The notes beneath the pieces were generated by a model that had not been told where the DNA came from, searched no databases, and worked only from the letters and a program-made list of their open reading frames with translations. Positions 16,930-27,937 of a stretch of 64,000 bases of DNA are shown here, one piece after another. A program made the translations under genes and the position numbers. The DNA is from Prostheceraeus crozeri (lineage: Eukaryota; Platyhelminthes; Polycladida; Euryleptidae). How positions within the stretch are numbered: position 1 is the first letter of the stretch; every line of letters begins with the position of its first letter. Location of the stretch: NCBI GenBank assembly GCA_907163375.1, contig CAJQUW010016990.1, positions 1-64,000 of the forward strand. The letters run 5' to 3'.

Positions 16930-17640
16930 GTGTGGGAGCCCAGTGTGGTGAAAATTTTGAAAAATTTTAACTTCCGAATTTCAATCTGGGACCCTTACCA
17001 AAACTTTTTTCATCACTTTTCACTGACCCCTCCCCCCCCCCGGTCGGAGAAATTTGATGAAAAATGTTTTGGTGAAGGTCCCAGGTCGAAATGCGACACT
17101 TTGGAAAAATTTTCAAAATTTTGTCCATACTAAGTGGCTCTGACACTTAGGATTTTTTCGTGAAATCCGAGGTCTGACCTAAAATCTTGTAACAGCTCTA
17201 ACTTTTGAACGGCTGATCCGATTGACTCGCAACAAAAATATCATTGGGCAGTTTTTTCTCCTCTTTCAAATGAGTATCTATAAAACAAAATCCATCCACT
17301 AGAACCAAAATTGGAAGATCGCTGCCGAGGGGGGGGGGTCGGTGAAATTTGATGAAACAAACTTTGGTCAGGGTCCCAGGTCGAAATTCGACACCTTGGA
17401 AAATTTTTTTCCCATACAAAGTCACTCTGACACTTAGGATTTTTTCAGGTGAGGTCCGACGTGAAATCTTGTAACAGCTCTAACTTTTGAACGGCTGATC
17501 CGATTGACTCGCAACAAAAATGTCATTGAGCAGTTTTTTCTCCTCTTTCAAATGAGTATCTATAAGACAAAATCCATCCACTAGAACCAACATTGGAAGA
17601 TCGCTGCCGGTGGGGGGGGGGTGAAAAAATTTTGTTAACC
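16930..17640. repeat. degenerate tandem repeat, period about 282 bp, with G/C homopolymer runs
   Basis: The unit contains CTTGTAACAGCTCTAACTTT (17186 and 17468), TTGAACGGCTGATCCGATTG, AATGAGTATCTATAA, a run of 9-10 G or C, GGTCCCAGGTCGAAAT and TGACACTTAGGATTTTTTC. Two copies are well matched and a third, at 16930-17160, is partial. The short ORFs on both strands are artefacts of the repeat. Confidence 0.85.
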
Positions 17641-17694
17641 CAACTTTTGACGAGAAACACGATGGGAGTGGTCTCGCACCGAAATTCCACCATT

Positions 17695-17804
17695 CCAACC
17701 TGGCCGGCACACCACGCCAACCTAGCCGGCACACCACGCCAACCTAGCCGGCACACCACGCCAGCCTAGCCAGCACACCGCGACAGCTTGGAGAGCGCAC
17801 CACG
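17695..17804. repeat. 22-bp minisatellite, five units
   Basis: Units of CCAACCTAGCCGGCACACCACG, written in halves CCAACCTAGCC and GGCACACCACG. The first three are nearly identical; the last two are diverged. GC-rich. Confidence 0.92.
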
Positions 17805-18434
17805 AACAACCTCTGGCAACTCCAACCTCTGTCGTTCCAGAGGGGGGAGTCGGACTCGAAGCAACCAGGTGTCGGACTAGGGCCGACGCCCTAGTCTGAC
17901 AGGAGGGGGAGAGGTCCACGGCGACCATCTTGCGCTATCCAGAGGTGTAGAAATCCTTACTACTGACGAAGTGAATCAATGCCGCTTGATTAATCATGCC
18001 CATGCAAAGGAATCAGCTGCTGAATGACCGAGAATCGCAAGATTGAAAGATAAATCATCATTATTAGTTCATATCTTGGATGCGTCGCACATTGTTTACA
18101 GCTGTGGGACATACCAAAGGTACCATGGCGCTTCAGCGACATGACCTAACTGTCAGATTCGGCTTGCAGCCTCGCTTAACATTTGTCATGTCACTTCATC
18201 GAATATGGTACATTATCTGTTTAATATGAGTCCCACAATTCATGAAACCTAGTCTCAGCACCAAAGAAAAGTGCATAACATACCAAACACTGATATTTCA
18301 ACATATATGTTTCAGCTTATATGCATTTTGAATATTCAATCCGTTTTACGTGAACAGGTCGCTGCATCGGCAAAAATTTGCAGCAAATTCTAAAACAGCA
18401 GCTTGGCTATTATTAATAACAATTTTCATCTTTT
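17805..18434. other. no gene seen
   Basis: Continues GC-rich for about 130 bases with direct copies of GTCGGACT and GCCGACGCCCTAGT around 17840-17900, then ordinary AT-rich intergenic sequence. No open frame of substance. Confidence 0.5.
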
Positions 18435-18986
18435 ATGCTGTGGAAACTAATGTGTGATGGACTCATCATAGCAGTGGAAATTGTCAGAGCAGACAGCTGT
18501 GATCTATTCAAGAGTTTGAATACTGCTACGGACTTCATGGATAGCCTATACACTAATTTTGTAAATAGATGTTTAACTTGTAACTTTTTCACCATAAATA
18601 CATTTTGTTGTCAAACACCACAGACTTCCACATCATGACTACGGGATTGGAATTAAGTCATGAAATGGTGCCCAACGATCTCACCGGTGAAAATCCAGAT
18701 GCAGAACCAATTACCAATCAATGACATTGTGGTCCAATTTTCAGATAAAATCCACGTTGGGCGTGAACTTAATTCTAATCCCGTAGTCATGATGTAGAAG
18801 TCTGTGGTGTTTGACAGCAAAATGTATTTATGGTGAAAAAGTTACAAGTTAAACATCTATTTACAAAGTTAGTGTATAGGCTATCCATGAAGTCCGTAGC
18901 AGTATTCATACTCTTGAATAGATCATAGCTGTCTGCTCTGACAATTTCCACTGCTATGATGAGTCCATCATAGTTTCCACATTATG
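18435..18986. repeat. foldback repeat with arms of about 225 bp
   Basis: The left arm, 18435-18660 (TGCTGTGGAAACTA to GGAATTAAGTCA), returns inverted at 18764-18985 with only scattered differences. CCCAACG/CGTTGGG inside the spacer extends the pairing after a gap. The central loop is about 80-100 bp. No transposase. Likely a MITE/foldback element or an inverted duplication. Confidence 0.93.
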
Positions 18987-19684
18987 CAAAGTCAGGAAAT
19001 TCTTTGAGAGTTGAGGAAATGTATAAAAGGAAATGTCAGTGTAGTTGTCATAATCATGGATGATTAAGTTCAGAATATAGCCCACATTCATCACTCAAGC
19101 TGATGAAGCTCTTGCGGATCATAAAGCTCTGAATGAGTCTGATAACACTGCGGTCGTCACGTTGAATCAGTTGTCTTTTACAAGAGGGTCACTGACCTTA
19201 GTTACTCGAAAGCGATTCTCATGTCGACTACTTTTGCTAGTTATGTTAATTACCGTTATACTAGATTATCAGCAAAAACTCGATAACGCACATTTATTTG
19301 ATGTCTCCACCAGCATTTTAAATCTGTCTAAAGCCTTAATGGCCACATACCACACCGGCATGTGAGTGCTTTCTCTGTCCACATACAAAACTCCATGCAC
19401 AGTAAAAAATATTCAAGAATAAGAGGTATTGGTGTGAAGATCATGGACTAACGAAAACTGCTCTATGGAAAATCAAACATTGTATTTGCTTTGGAACAGT
19501 CTCATCGCAATATCACATTTCGATTTTGAAATCGCAAAAACCTACTACAGTTGACTTGAAATCGTGGCTTTAAATTGAATAGGCCTCTATTTCCTCAATC
19601 AATAACTTGCATCGATAGATATGAAGCAGTTGAAAAGGGATCTCAACATTCTCATTCAGGGAACATCTATGAACCGAGTTAATT
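18987..19684. other. intergenic, 3' flank of TRP-like copy A
   Basis: Short chance ORFs only. It contains nothing I can tie to a family. The last 100-200 bases probably form the 3' untranslated region of the minus-strand channel gene. Confidence 0.4.
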
Positions 19685-21589
19685 TCACTCAACAGTTTGA
19701 TATCCATGATTTTTGAATGTACCATTTTTCTTTCCATTCCAATCATCATCAAATTCCTCTTTCTGCAGAGAGCAAATGGATGATACGTCATCGGCCTCAA
19801 GAGCACAAACCTGCTGGCTTTGGAATGGTCGGTCAGACAGAATATCGCCGATATTCGATTTTGTAATGACCGAACTTACTGATATCTTCCATTCCACTTC
19901 GCTTCCTCTCATCCAGTAATAACAGCGAATCAAAGGCCAAATCACGGCTCTGGCCCACGACGATGTCAAGATGTGCTGCATCACATACATTTCCTCTTCA
20001 ATATCGCTGATTTCTCCCATTTTCGATGAAATTACGCCGATTACATAATTGAAGATTACAAGTGGAACTATCAACACAAAGATCATATGCAAAGCTGTTG
20101 TAGGAATATCTCCATCGTTTCTGTCGAAGTCTATGATGTTCAGGGAAATTCTGAAGGTTGTGTAGAAGGCTGCGCTGTAGTTTGAGAAATAACTTGAAAT
20201 TCCTGTTTGTTGTTGTGTCATGGTGTTGTTGTAAGGAGCAACGGGGCCTTCTAGAGTCAGATAGAGTTGAGAGAACACGGCCATTAGACTTAGGAATAGA
20301 AAGAAGAAGATAAGGAAGTACTTGGCTGTGTAAAACAAATTTCCTATGAACTTACCAACAAGAGGAAGAACAATGTAGGTGTATGCTGTGATGTACACTA
20401 TTAGTAATTGCTCTATAATCGTAATTAGTCCATATATGGTTAGCGTCTGTTCCCTATACACGCTACAGAAGAAATCATGTCTAAACAATATGCAATATTT
20501 CACAATACTTCCAAAGCTTATTAATGTACAAGGAATAATAAAATTGAATGCCGTACAATCAAAGTTTCTAAAAGAGCCACGAAAATGCAGCCACCTTTGA
20601 TGGATAAACAGAATCAAGTAAAAAAATAGAGTGATAATTACAGTTGATGCTGAGGTGCACATTCTGAGATGAATCGCCGCCCAAGAGAACTCCTTGGTTC
20701 CAAAAAGGTCTGCCTGATCTTCCAAGAATTTGTTACCACAACCACTGCAAGCCAAACGCAAGTAGCGCATGTGATAGCCATCACCAATGGCAACTGACAA
20801 AATGATGACAGTGGTGAATATGAGTGGAACAGGATAAAGAACGATCCAGCTTGAGCGATAATACTCTTTGAACCATTGATGAAAAATGCCGTGATCTCGG
20901 AATATACCTTCATCTTTGTATCGAGTCAGACGATCATTGTCTGCTGTTAAGACCAACAACAGCAACGGTGATACCATCTGTCTGGTCCGCAGTGTCCCAG
21001 GATGGTAAAGACTGATGTCATATGAAGTCTTCTGATGTATTCCACTCACTTCTACCTCTGGTTGAAGAGCTGGTGACGATTTCATGAAAGATGCACATAG
21101 ACCTGACTCACCCAGGTAAGCACTTAGCTCAGTTGGACAAAGGCCGAGATCACAAGCTGCTTCGTACAAAGTTTGAGTCATTGATTGATCAATCGTTGCA
21201 ATGAGAGTGCACTTGATTTCAGTGTAATGCTCAACGGGAGCAATTCTTAATGAACAACCGATAGATAATGCGTGTAGGACATTGCATCCCAATTGCCGAA
21301 TCTTACAAAGTGAGTGATGATCGATCAATGAAACTAGAAGAGAACAGCATTGTCTTGCTCCGCTCATGTGTGCGACCAGTAAGGGCTTTGTCAAGTGCAA
21401 TTGAGAAGAAGTAGAGGAAGATTTGCCCAACTCTTGAGGGATTGTTGAGAGAATGCTTGAATTATCCAAGAAAGAAATCAACCGGTCAGATGTTGGGAAC
21501 AGATCGTTGAGTATGTCCTTGAGGGCAGCGTCATCATCTTTCACCAAGACTTCAAGAAATAAGCGGTCAAATTTAAGAGAATTCGACAT
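19685..21589 (-). CDS. TRP-like cation channel, intronless (copy A)
   Basis: 634 codons, open, single exon. The N-terminus has a weak ankyrin-like stretch (about residues 68-112: KPLLVAHMSGARQCCSLLVS, then GCNVLHALSIGC). Six hydrophobic helices follow: S1 about 248-268, S2 about 314-330, S3 about 347-368, S4 about 385-412, S5 about 421-444 (FLIFFFLFLSLMAVFS) and S6 about 498-522 (MIFVLIVPLVIFNYVIGVI). A pore-helix-like segment around 464-487 (SSYFSNYSAAFYTTFRISLN) lies between S5 and S6. This order and the S6 leading into an acidic helix (GEISDIEEEMYVM) fit the TRP/polycystin fold at the plasma membrane. It is shorter than most TRP channels and lacks a clear TRP box. Start: first Met of the frame, matched by copy B at 27938. 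Ligand unknown. Confidence 0.75.
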   Translation of the reverse strand: MSNSLKFDRLFLEVLVKDDDAALKDILNDLFPTSDRLISFLDNSSILSTIPQELGKSSSTSSQLHLTKPLLVAHMSGARQCCSLLVSLIDHHSLCKIRQLGCNVLHALSIGCSLRIAPVEHYTEIKCTLIATIDQSMTQTLYEAACDLGLCPTELSAYLGESGLCASFMKSSPALQPEVEVSGIHQKTSYDISLYHPGTLRTRQMVSPLLLLVLTADNDRLTRYKDEGIFRDHGIFHQWFKEYYRSSWIVLYPVPLIFTTVIILSVAIGDGYHMRYLRLACSGCGNKFLEDQADLFGTKEFSWAAIHLRMCTSASTVIITLFFYLILFIHQRWLHFRGSFRNFDCTAFNFIIPCTLISFGSIVKYCILFRHDFFCSVYREQTLTIYGLITIIEQLLIVYITAYTYIVLPLVGKFIGNLFYTAKYFLIFFFLFLSLMAVFSQLYLTLEGPVAPYNNTMTQQQTGISSYFSNYSAAFYTTFRISLNIIDFDRNDGDIPTTALHMIFVLIVPLVIFNYVIGVISSKMGEISDIEEEMYVMQHILTSSWARAVIWPLIRCYYWMRGSEVEWKISVSSVITKSNIGDILSDRPFQSQQVCALEADDVSSICSLQKEEFDDDWNGKKNGTFKNHGYQTVE

Positions 21590-23465
21590 TGAATGCTGCT
21601 TTCAATCAAAATTCCAGTTAGCAAGAAGTTCAAGAGCATACTTTGCTACACTCAAATCAGAATGACGTCAAAGTCTGCATTCAATTATTGTAAGGCAAAC
21701 TAAATCATCTATTAGCTTCCTGAAATTGATGAAGCATGAGCTTTGATTAACATCCATCATTTAATTTGTGTAGAGTACAAGCAAATAGAAGGATCGATCA
21801 TCAAAGTCAAACATTTAGCTAGAGCAGTGCAATAATTTCAGACAGAGTGCCGGCTTGTCATGATATTTTAATGTTTATAATTTAATTTGATCAATTTCTA
21901 TCGAAGTTGATTGTCTAAGTTACATAATTTAATCTATTTGCTTCTCCGTTACCAAGACAAAGACAAAATGTGTTGTAAATATACCGCCACATCAACCTGG
22001 TTACAACTGTGATCAAAACATGTTATGACTTGATCCTGTTTTCGTTGAAGGGATTATGTAAAACACAAGAAATGCGTATAAAGGGCATGTGACAATAATT
22101 AAAATACGTAACCAGCAATATCAATAAGATAAGCGAATTAAATTCTTGCACATTAACATTTAAACTACTTAAGTTTTAAGCATGAAATGATATCTACTCG
22201 CATATAAAAAATTCCTGGAATTTCCAAAAAAATACATTCTTGTAGCCTATGCCACTATAATCATAATAGTTAATTGCTTCCGACGGGAAGTTTTTCATGG
22301 TTATATACAGGTTACCAATATTTAGCATTTATTACTGAGTAATAAAGCGATTCTCGTTGATAAATGTTCGGGACCCGAAACGTCCGAGACATAAATCTGT
22401 ACATCTATTGTTTATAACCTTCGCTCAACTAAAGGGAGAGAATATATTTTAACCTGTATATAACTATAATCATAATTCATATTATAGATGTGTGACATTC
22501 GGTCTATGACATCATCATGTATTATGGTCACTGTCACAGGAAAAATCTCGAATTTTAATTTAATTAATGGGCATCACTCAAGCTTTATTCGTAAAATCAA
22601 TTGACTCTGATGGTCAGCGGAAATATGCCTAAATAAGCCTGCATTCAAACTGCAAGAGGTAATTGATTTTCCGGCTAAAATTTGATCAGAAATATGGATT
22701 TTAAGAACACTGTTTCTAAGGACATTCCTGTTATTCAAATTTTGTTCTGAGCGCTCCCTGAGAGACGTATATCAAAACTACATATTATTAAGACCTGCAT
22801 GCATGTATGTTAAGAGTGCTAACAAGACACTTTGTGTAAACTATTTGAAAATTGTAGACAAGTCCTTTATTCTGTCGTTGTGCGCTAACGAATGTTCAAT
22901 TTACGGTAAAGTTTATTCAAAAATATTCATTTCAATCTTCGAAATGTTGTTCCACAAGAATAGATATCAAAAGGTATCAATATTTCATAATTTTCCATAG
23001 CTACATTTTGTTAGATTGAGCAGATAATTTGAATTAGTAAGACACGCTACTAATATGCTATTCTGTTAATGTTAATAGCAAATATTTCATAGTTGTAGCT
23101 ACTACTTCTTCTGGTTGCGTAAAAATGAAAAGTCAAAAAGGCTGTAATTGTAAAATTAAAGTGCACAGAACATCTAATTCCTTTAGTTGGATAGCTCTTC
23201 CCTTTTATCAATTGTAGGCCTAGAAATGTTGATGTCCATGGCTTCACGAAGTTGGAGATCGGTTTGATCTATCTTGGTCGATTGTTTCCACTGATATATT
23301 TGCGGGTTGAGACTTATCTCTGACGCAGAAATATTGATAGAATTAATAGATTAACTTCATTAGCATCAAGTACTATTGATTCACATTATACAAGCAGAGC
23401 ACCGCCAAATATGGCTATGAATTAGCAAATAGACTTGAAAGTACTCTCAGAGTACGATTGGTTTG
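21590..23465. other. intergenic region between the channel copies, part 1
   Basis: No gene. About 21590-21900 should hold the promoter of copy A; I see no clear TATA element there. At about 22355-22400 the string CCCGAAACGTCCGAGAC, preceded by GTTGATAAATG, resembles hammerhead-like motifs of Penelope-type retroelements, but the core is not intact. The remainder is ordinary AT-rich sequence. Confidence 0.4.
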
Positions 23466-23747
23466 CAGATGTGAGATAAGCAATTAGCAGAATAAGTGAA
23501 ATTTCGAAGGCTATTCATTAGATGCTTCGTTCAGCACACTAATGATATGTCGCTTACGTTAATGCGGCTGTAATTGGTAATAAATGTGCTTTTTGCTAAG
23601 ACACAATTTTGTGATTGCAAAAAGCGGCATTTACTAATTATTACAGGCGCACTAACTTAGGCGAGATGTCAGTATTGTGTTGAACGTAATATCTAATGAA
23701 TGCCAGTCGAAATTTCTCTTAATGTGCTAACTGAAAATCTCAAATTT
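23466..23747. repeat. palindromic MITE-like inverted repeat
   Basis: Imperfect inverted repeat with arms of about 140 bp, centred near 23607. Matching pairs include GTGAGATAAGCAATTAGCAG with its partner near 23725-23745, GAAATTTCGAAGGCTATTC with GAATGCCAGTCGAAATTTC, and the inner AAATGTGCTTTTTGC with GCAAAAAGCGGCATTT. No ORF. A fold-back MITE or the relic of an inverted duplication. Confidence 0.85.
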
Positions 23748-26661
23748 ACCCGGACATGGCTGCAACTTTAAATAGAAAGTTGTGTCGATGTTGAGAGATG
23801 TGAGCAGGCCTGCTGATGATTCCTGATATTGGATGAAATGCTATACAGGTCTGTTCCCATTTTTCAAGTGGGGATGCAACTCAATTTTTAGTTCTATAGG
23901 ACTATCGTATTTCTTTGAATATCGTATTTCTCTTGAGGACCTTGAATGAGAGGCGCTCTGAATCATGTGGACTGAATGGGTTAACTATGCACATCGTCAA
24001 AAACCGCGAAAATAGCCGTTGAACTCCACAGAAAACATCCGCTTATATCGGATGGATTTGATGATGTCATAATCAAAATTAGCTAAATAGAAGTACGACA
24101 AGTACTGTGTCGAATATTTTCGTTTAAACTGAAAGAAACAGTTCAAATCCAAAAAATTCAATTTCGTCTTTATTTGGCGGTTTGTTTGCTGTACACTTTA
24201 CAGTGTAATTCTCAGAATTCAGGGACTCAATTTGACTTGTTTCTTGCCTTAGACAATGAGATATATTCTTTGAATGAAGAAATCATCAATTTAAACTTCA
24301 AAAGTAATGCGACCGTCTCTAGTGCTTATTAGCCATCCGTCTGCTACATGGCATACTAACAATTTATAAAAGTAGTATTTATATAGCATTCAAGTTATAT
24401 CGATGTCTATAATAATTGAATAGTTTAACGAATATGAACAATTGTGGACCCCAATTCCCAATTTCCATCAGCTATGTTGCTTCATAGAATGCAAGTTGGC
24501 ATCTGTCCAGCACCTGCATATCGACTGGATGCCTCTGAGAAGCAATACGCCGTAAGCTATACTTCAAAGGGATGAATGGTACGTAATTCTTCAAAGGTTC
24601 CGGGATATCTGGATGAAGTCAAGCGAAGACAGCACCAGTTAAACTTGAAGGTCAGCCGAGCAATCTATGCAGATGATTTGGCTAACACTTACTGGGTTTA
24701 GCGACCTACAAAGTTGTTTAAGTGATTCTCAAGCAGTTTTCCGAGTATTTCTATGTTCTGTGTTCGATTGCGGTTGAGTAGTGAATTCTGTCTTCCGTCT
24801 CCCACTGCTGCCCTTCTCTATAACACACCGACCTCCTCAGGCAGTGGTTCATCATATTAGGTGAACTACTTGTATACAGGAGAATTCTATTAAATTTCAA
24901 AATTCAAAACATTTTATTTCCAAATTGGATAACGTTGTAGGTTTACAGGGTTGAGATGGTAAAATATACACAGATGATTCAGATGGTTGTCTGTCTGAAA
25001 AATTAATGATGATGATAAAGTATTTACAAATGGGATTCTTCAATAGCAAAATAAATCAATATACAAATGATGCATGCCTGGAAGAAGAGGATGTAGCGTA
25101 TCAAAAAATCCTAAGCAGTTTGTCTGCTGAAGTACAACAAGTTTTAATTTGCAGCGCAAAGAATTTTCAGCTCAATTAATATCAGGTGTTTTATCATTCT
25201 TTTAGTCCACTCAACAATCACACCATTAATAAGTTGATGTGGTGAGCCGGTCAATATCATATGAAGATCACACAGATATGCAAGGAAACAATATATACCG
25301 GTACATTACAGTTATATAGGCTAAATGCGTAGACAGCAAGGGACTCACATGTAATCAAATTGCAGGGAATTATATATAGTGTATCGGGAAGAACAACGCA
25401 CGATGTTGCGAAATCTGCCTTGACAGGGAGAGGGTTAACATCTCGCGCTGCAGTGACTGCTTACATGACAAAGATAGAGCGAGAAGCTGTCCCTTCCAAG
25501 TTGACTGTCAAATTGACAAAACAAATTCAAGTGAAGTTGTATGAATGCAGTACTTGAACGGATCTCCGCAAGTTGTTAGTATCTTTTAGTGTCACAAACA
25601 ATCAAATGGGCAGACACTATCATTGTAGGCCTAATGTATTTTAATCCGACTTCGTGAAATTACTTCATATCGATTTTTACATTGCATTCGTTGAATCATC
25701 AAGTCAGATAGAGATACTGCAGATGATTCAACTGTTGTTTTTTGCATTCCTAATACCATTGGCTTCTTTTTGATATTTCATCATACATTTCAGTTCATAC
25801 TGATGCAATCCATTTTATCATCAATTTATTCAACTTATTAACACACATGACATGGTCCATGTTGGTAATGTCTGGATTGACTTCAATTTACGAAATTCTC
25901 CAGATATTTATGTTTAATTACCCGCAAATATAGATATTTGAATTATTTCACTGCATTTTTACAAAATATTTAGTATGCATATGTCTTTATGACGTCAGTT
26001 GTGGTACATTGACTATTACTTGGACATTTCAAATAATCAGAATAAGTTAAATGTATATTTAGATCCAGCTAGCATTATTCCGACATTAGTACCAAATGCA
26101 GGCCTACTACTTTTGGATACACATGCTAAGAAAGCTTGCTAAATTGCTTCTCGAAAAAGATGATTTGTCAAAATTTTGATTGCATGCATGTATTCTAATG
26201 GTTCAAAGTAAGACATTGAACTTAAATCACTCTTAATACCTAAAACATCCATTTGAATACTTTGAGCGATCAGAAAATATCATAATATGAATTACAATAT
26301 TTTTTGCAGAAACTTAGAAAGAGGCTCAGCAGGTTTCCTTAGCTTTCGCATTTATCCTGATAAGTTGTATATATAAGTCTTCCGCTGTAACCTGTAAATC
26401 CTACAAAGTAATATAAACTTTTAAGGCTCTCATTGTACATGTAGGCCTTCAACTTTGTACTTTACAAAGATAGGCTATTCTTTCTCAGGGTTCGACACGA
26501 GTGCAGATTTCGACCTGAGGCCATGCGACATTCACTATTGATGTGCTTCAATGAAAGCTATACAGAATGTTTACGACAAAATTCAGACCCTCTGAAAATA
26601 ATGCTTGAAAAAAAGGACCACAACAAATTAAACACGCAAAAATGAATTTGATTAACCTGCC
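23748..26661. other. intergenic region between the channel copies, part 2
   Basis: About 2.9 kb with no ORF that resembles a protein and no strong repeat. Short ORFs (for example 25360-25557) look like chance. Nothing supportable. Confidence 0.5.
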
Positions 26662-27099
26662 ATAATAGGGTTAAACCTGGACGGAAACCTGGACTCTGAC
26701 AAGGACTCTCGAGAGGCGACTGGACTCCGCCCATTCCGCTTTACTCCGCGCGGCTTTCTCCATACGCTACACAGACAAGGTAAAGACCGACGATCTGTAT
26801 CGAAGGTGTGGGCTCATTCGACCGAGCCAGACCCTACAACAACGAAGGTTGACTCTGTGCGGCATCTGGTTCGAGCAGAAGACTATTGTCGTGAACCGGC
26901 TCAAGACATCTTGTTCATGACTTCACATGAACCCCGTCGACGAGGACAGGCAAATTCTACGACCTATGTCGACTGCCTATTTAAAGACGCTAGTGCTCCA
27001 GATCAAGTAAATGGCATTTCATATGTCAGACAGTTAGCCCGAGATCGGAAGATCTGACGCCTTTTGGCGTAACTATGTATGTATGTATAATAGGGTTAA
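26662..27099 (+). mobile_element. 5'-truncated LINE with perfect 13-bp target duplication
   Basis: The insert 26675-27086 is flanked by identical ATAATAGGGTTAA at 26662-26674 and 27087-27099. Its reading, in two frames, ends like the C-terminus of a LINE reverse-transcriptase protein: RRLTLCGHLVRAEDYC, then EPRRRGQANSTTYVDCLFKD and LARDRKI. A hairpin ACGCC-TTTT-GGCGT (27057-27070) and a short ATGT tail mark the 3' end. One frameshift separates the two readings near the LVRAEDY stretch. The perfect duplication suggests a fairly recent insertion. Confidence 0.88.
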
Positions 27100-27937
27100 T
27101 TTCTTACGATGCTTTTATGTAGAAATGCATCTTTGTGGCTTCAACATAGACTGAAAATGGGTGTTGCGACGAGGATTTTTACGATATTCTTTGCCCACCT
27201 GGATTCATAGAAGAGCTTATCTTCTACGGCAAATGTCCTATTTCCACTGTAATTATACGTGTTTAAGCGAAAATCTGTCTTGTCTTCTCAAGAAGGCTGG
27301 ATGGAAACTTTTTGCCCTGCGATGGTTCTCATATCATGGCAATATATCTTCACTATTCATCTTTTTTGTGAAGTTTAATAACAATATCCTATTTTGATGT
27401 TCCTTATCTGTCTTTTTTGCAACAGAGTTTACCTACCATCAATATGACTCCAAAACATGTCTACAAGTTGCTCACAATATGATGAAATACTATCCTCGCA
27501 ATTTAATATCTATTTGTAAGTGAATTATACCTTGAAATAAAATGCGACAATCATAGTGCAACCAGTTTCAATGAAAATAGAAATCTGGTGGAGTCAATTA
27601 AATTGTTCCCGTCTAATTGGTGGATAGCACAACAAACAATTCAATTAGTAAGTGACGAATTTGCATCAAATTTCCGTCTGCATCAAATTGATTTATATAG
27701 ATGGTATTGACATTATTAACGGCAACGCAAACTTCTTTCGCATATTTCATGATAGTTATGCTGATTCAATTAGGTTTTATCACTTAAGAGTTGCGAAATT
27801 GGAACTCAATCATTAGAAATCGCAGGCCAATTATCCAATACTTTTAACCAGACCAGATCAGCCTTCATGCGATCCCTTGAAATCAACTTTGCGGCTAATT
27901 TCACTTTTGACCAAAAATTGAATCAGATCGATTTCAA
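27100..27937. other. 5' flank of TRP-like copy B
   Basis: No gene. The last bases before the copy B start show only weak similarity to the equivalent flank of copy A, so the duplication appears to end near the start codon. Confidence 0.45.

Noticed and set aside
17198-17928. Overlapping minus-strand ORFs in GC-rich sequence
   Set aside because: They are readings through a tandem repeat and a 22-bp minisatellite, with the same peptide repeated by period; no protein family.
25360-25557. 65-codon plus-strand ORF between the channel copies
   Set aside because: Isolated, no similarity and no supporting signals.
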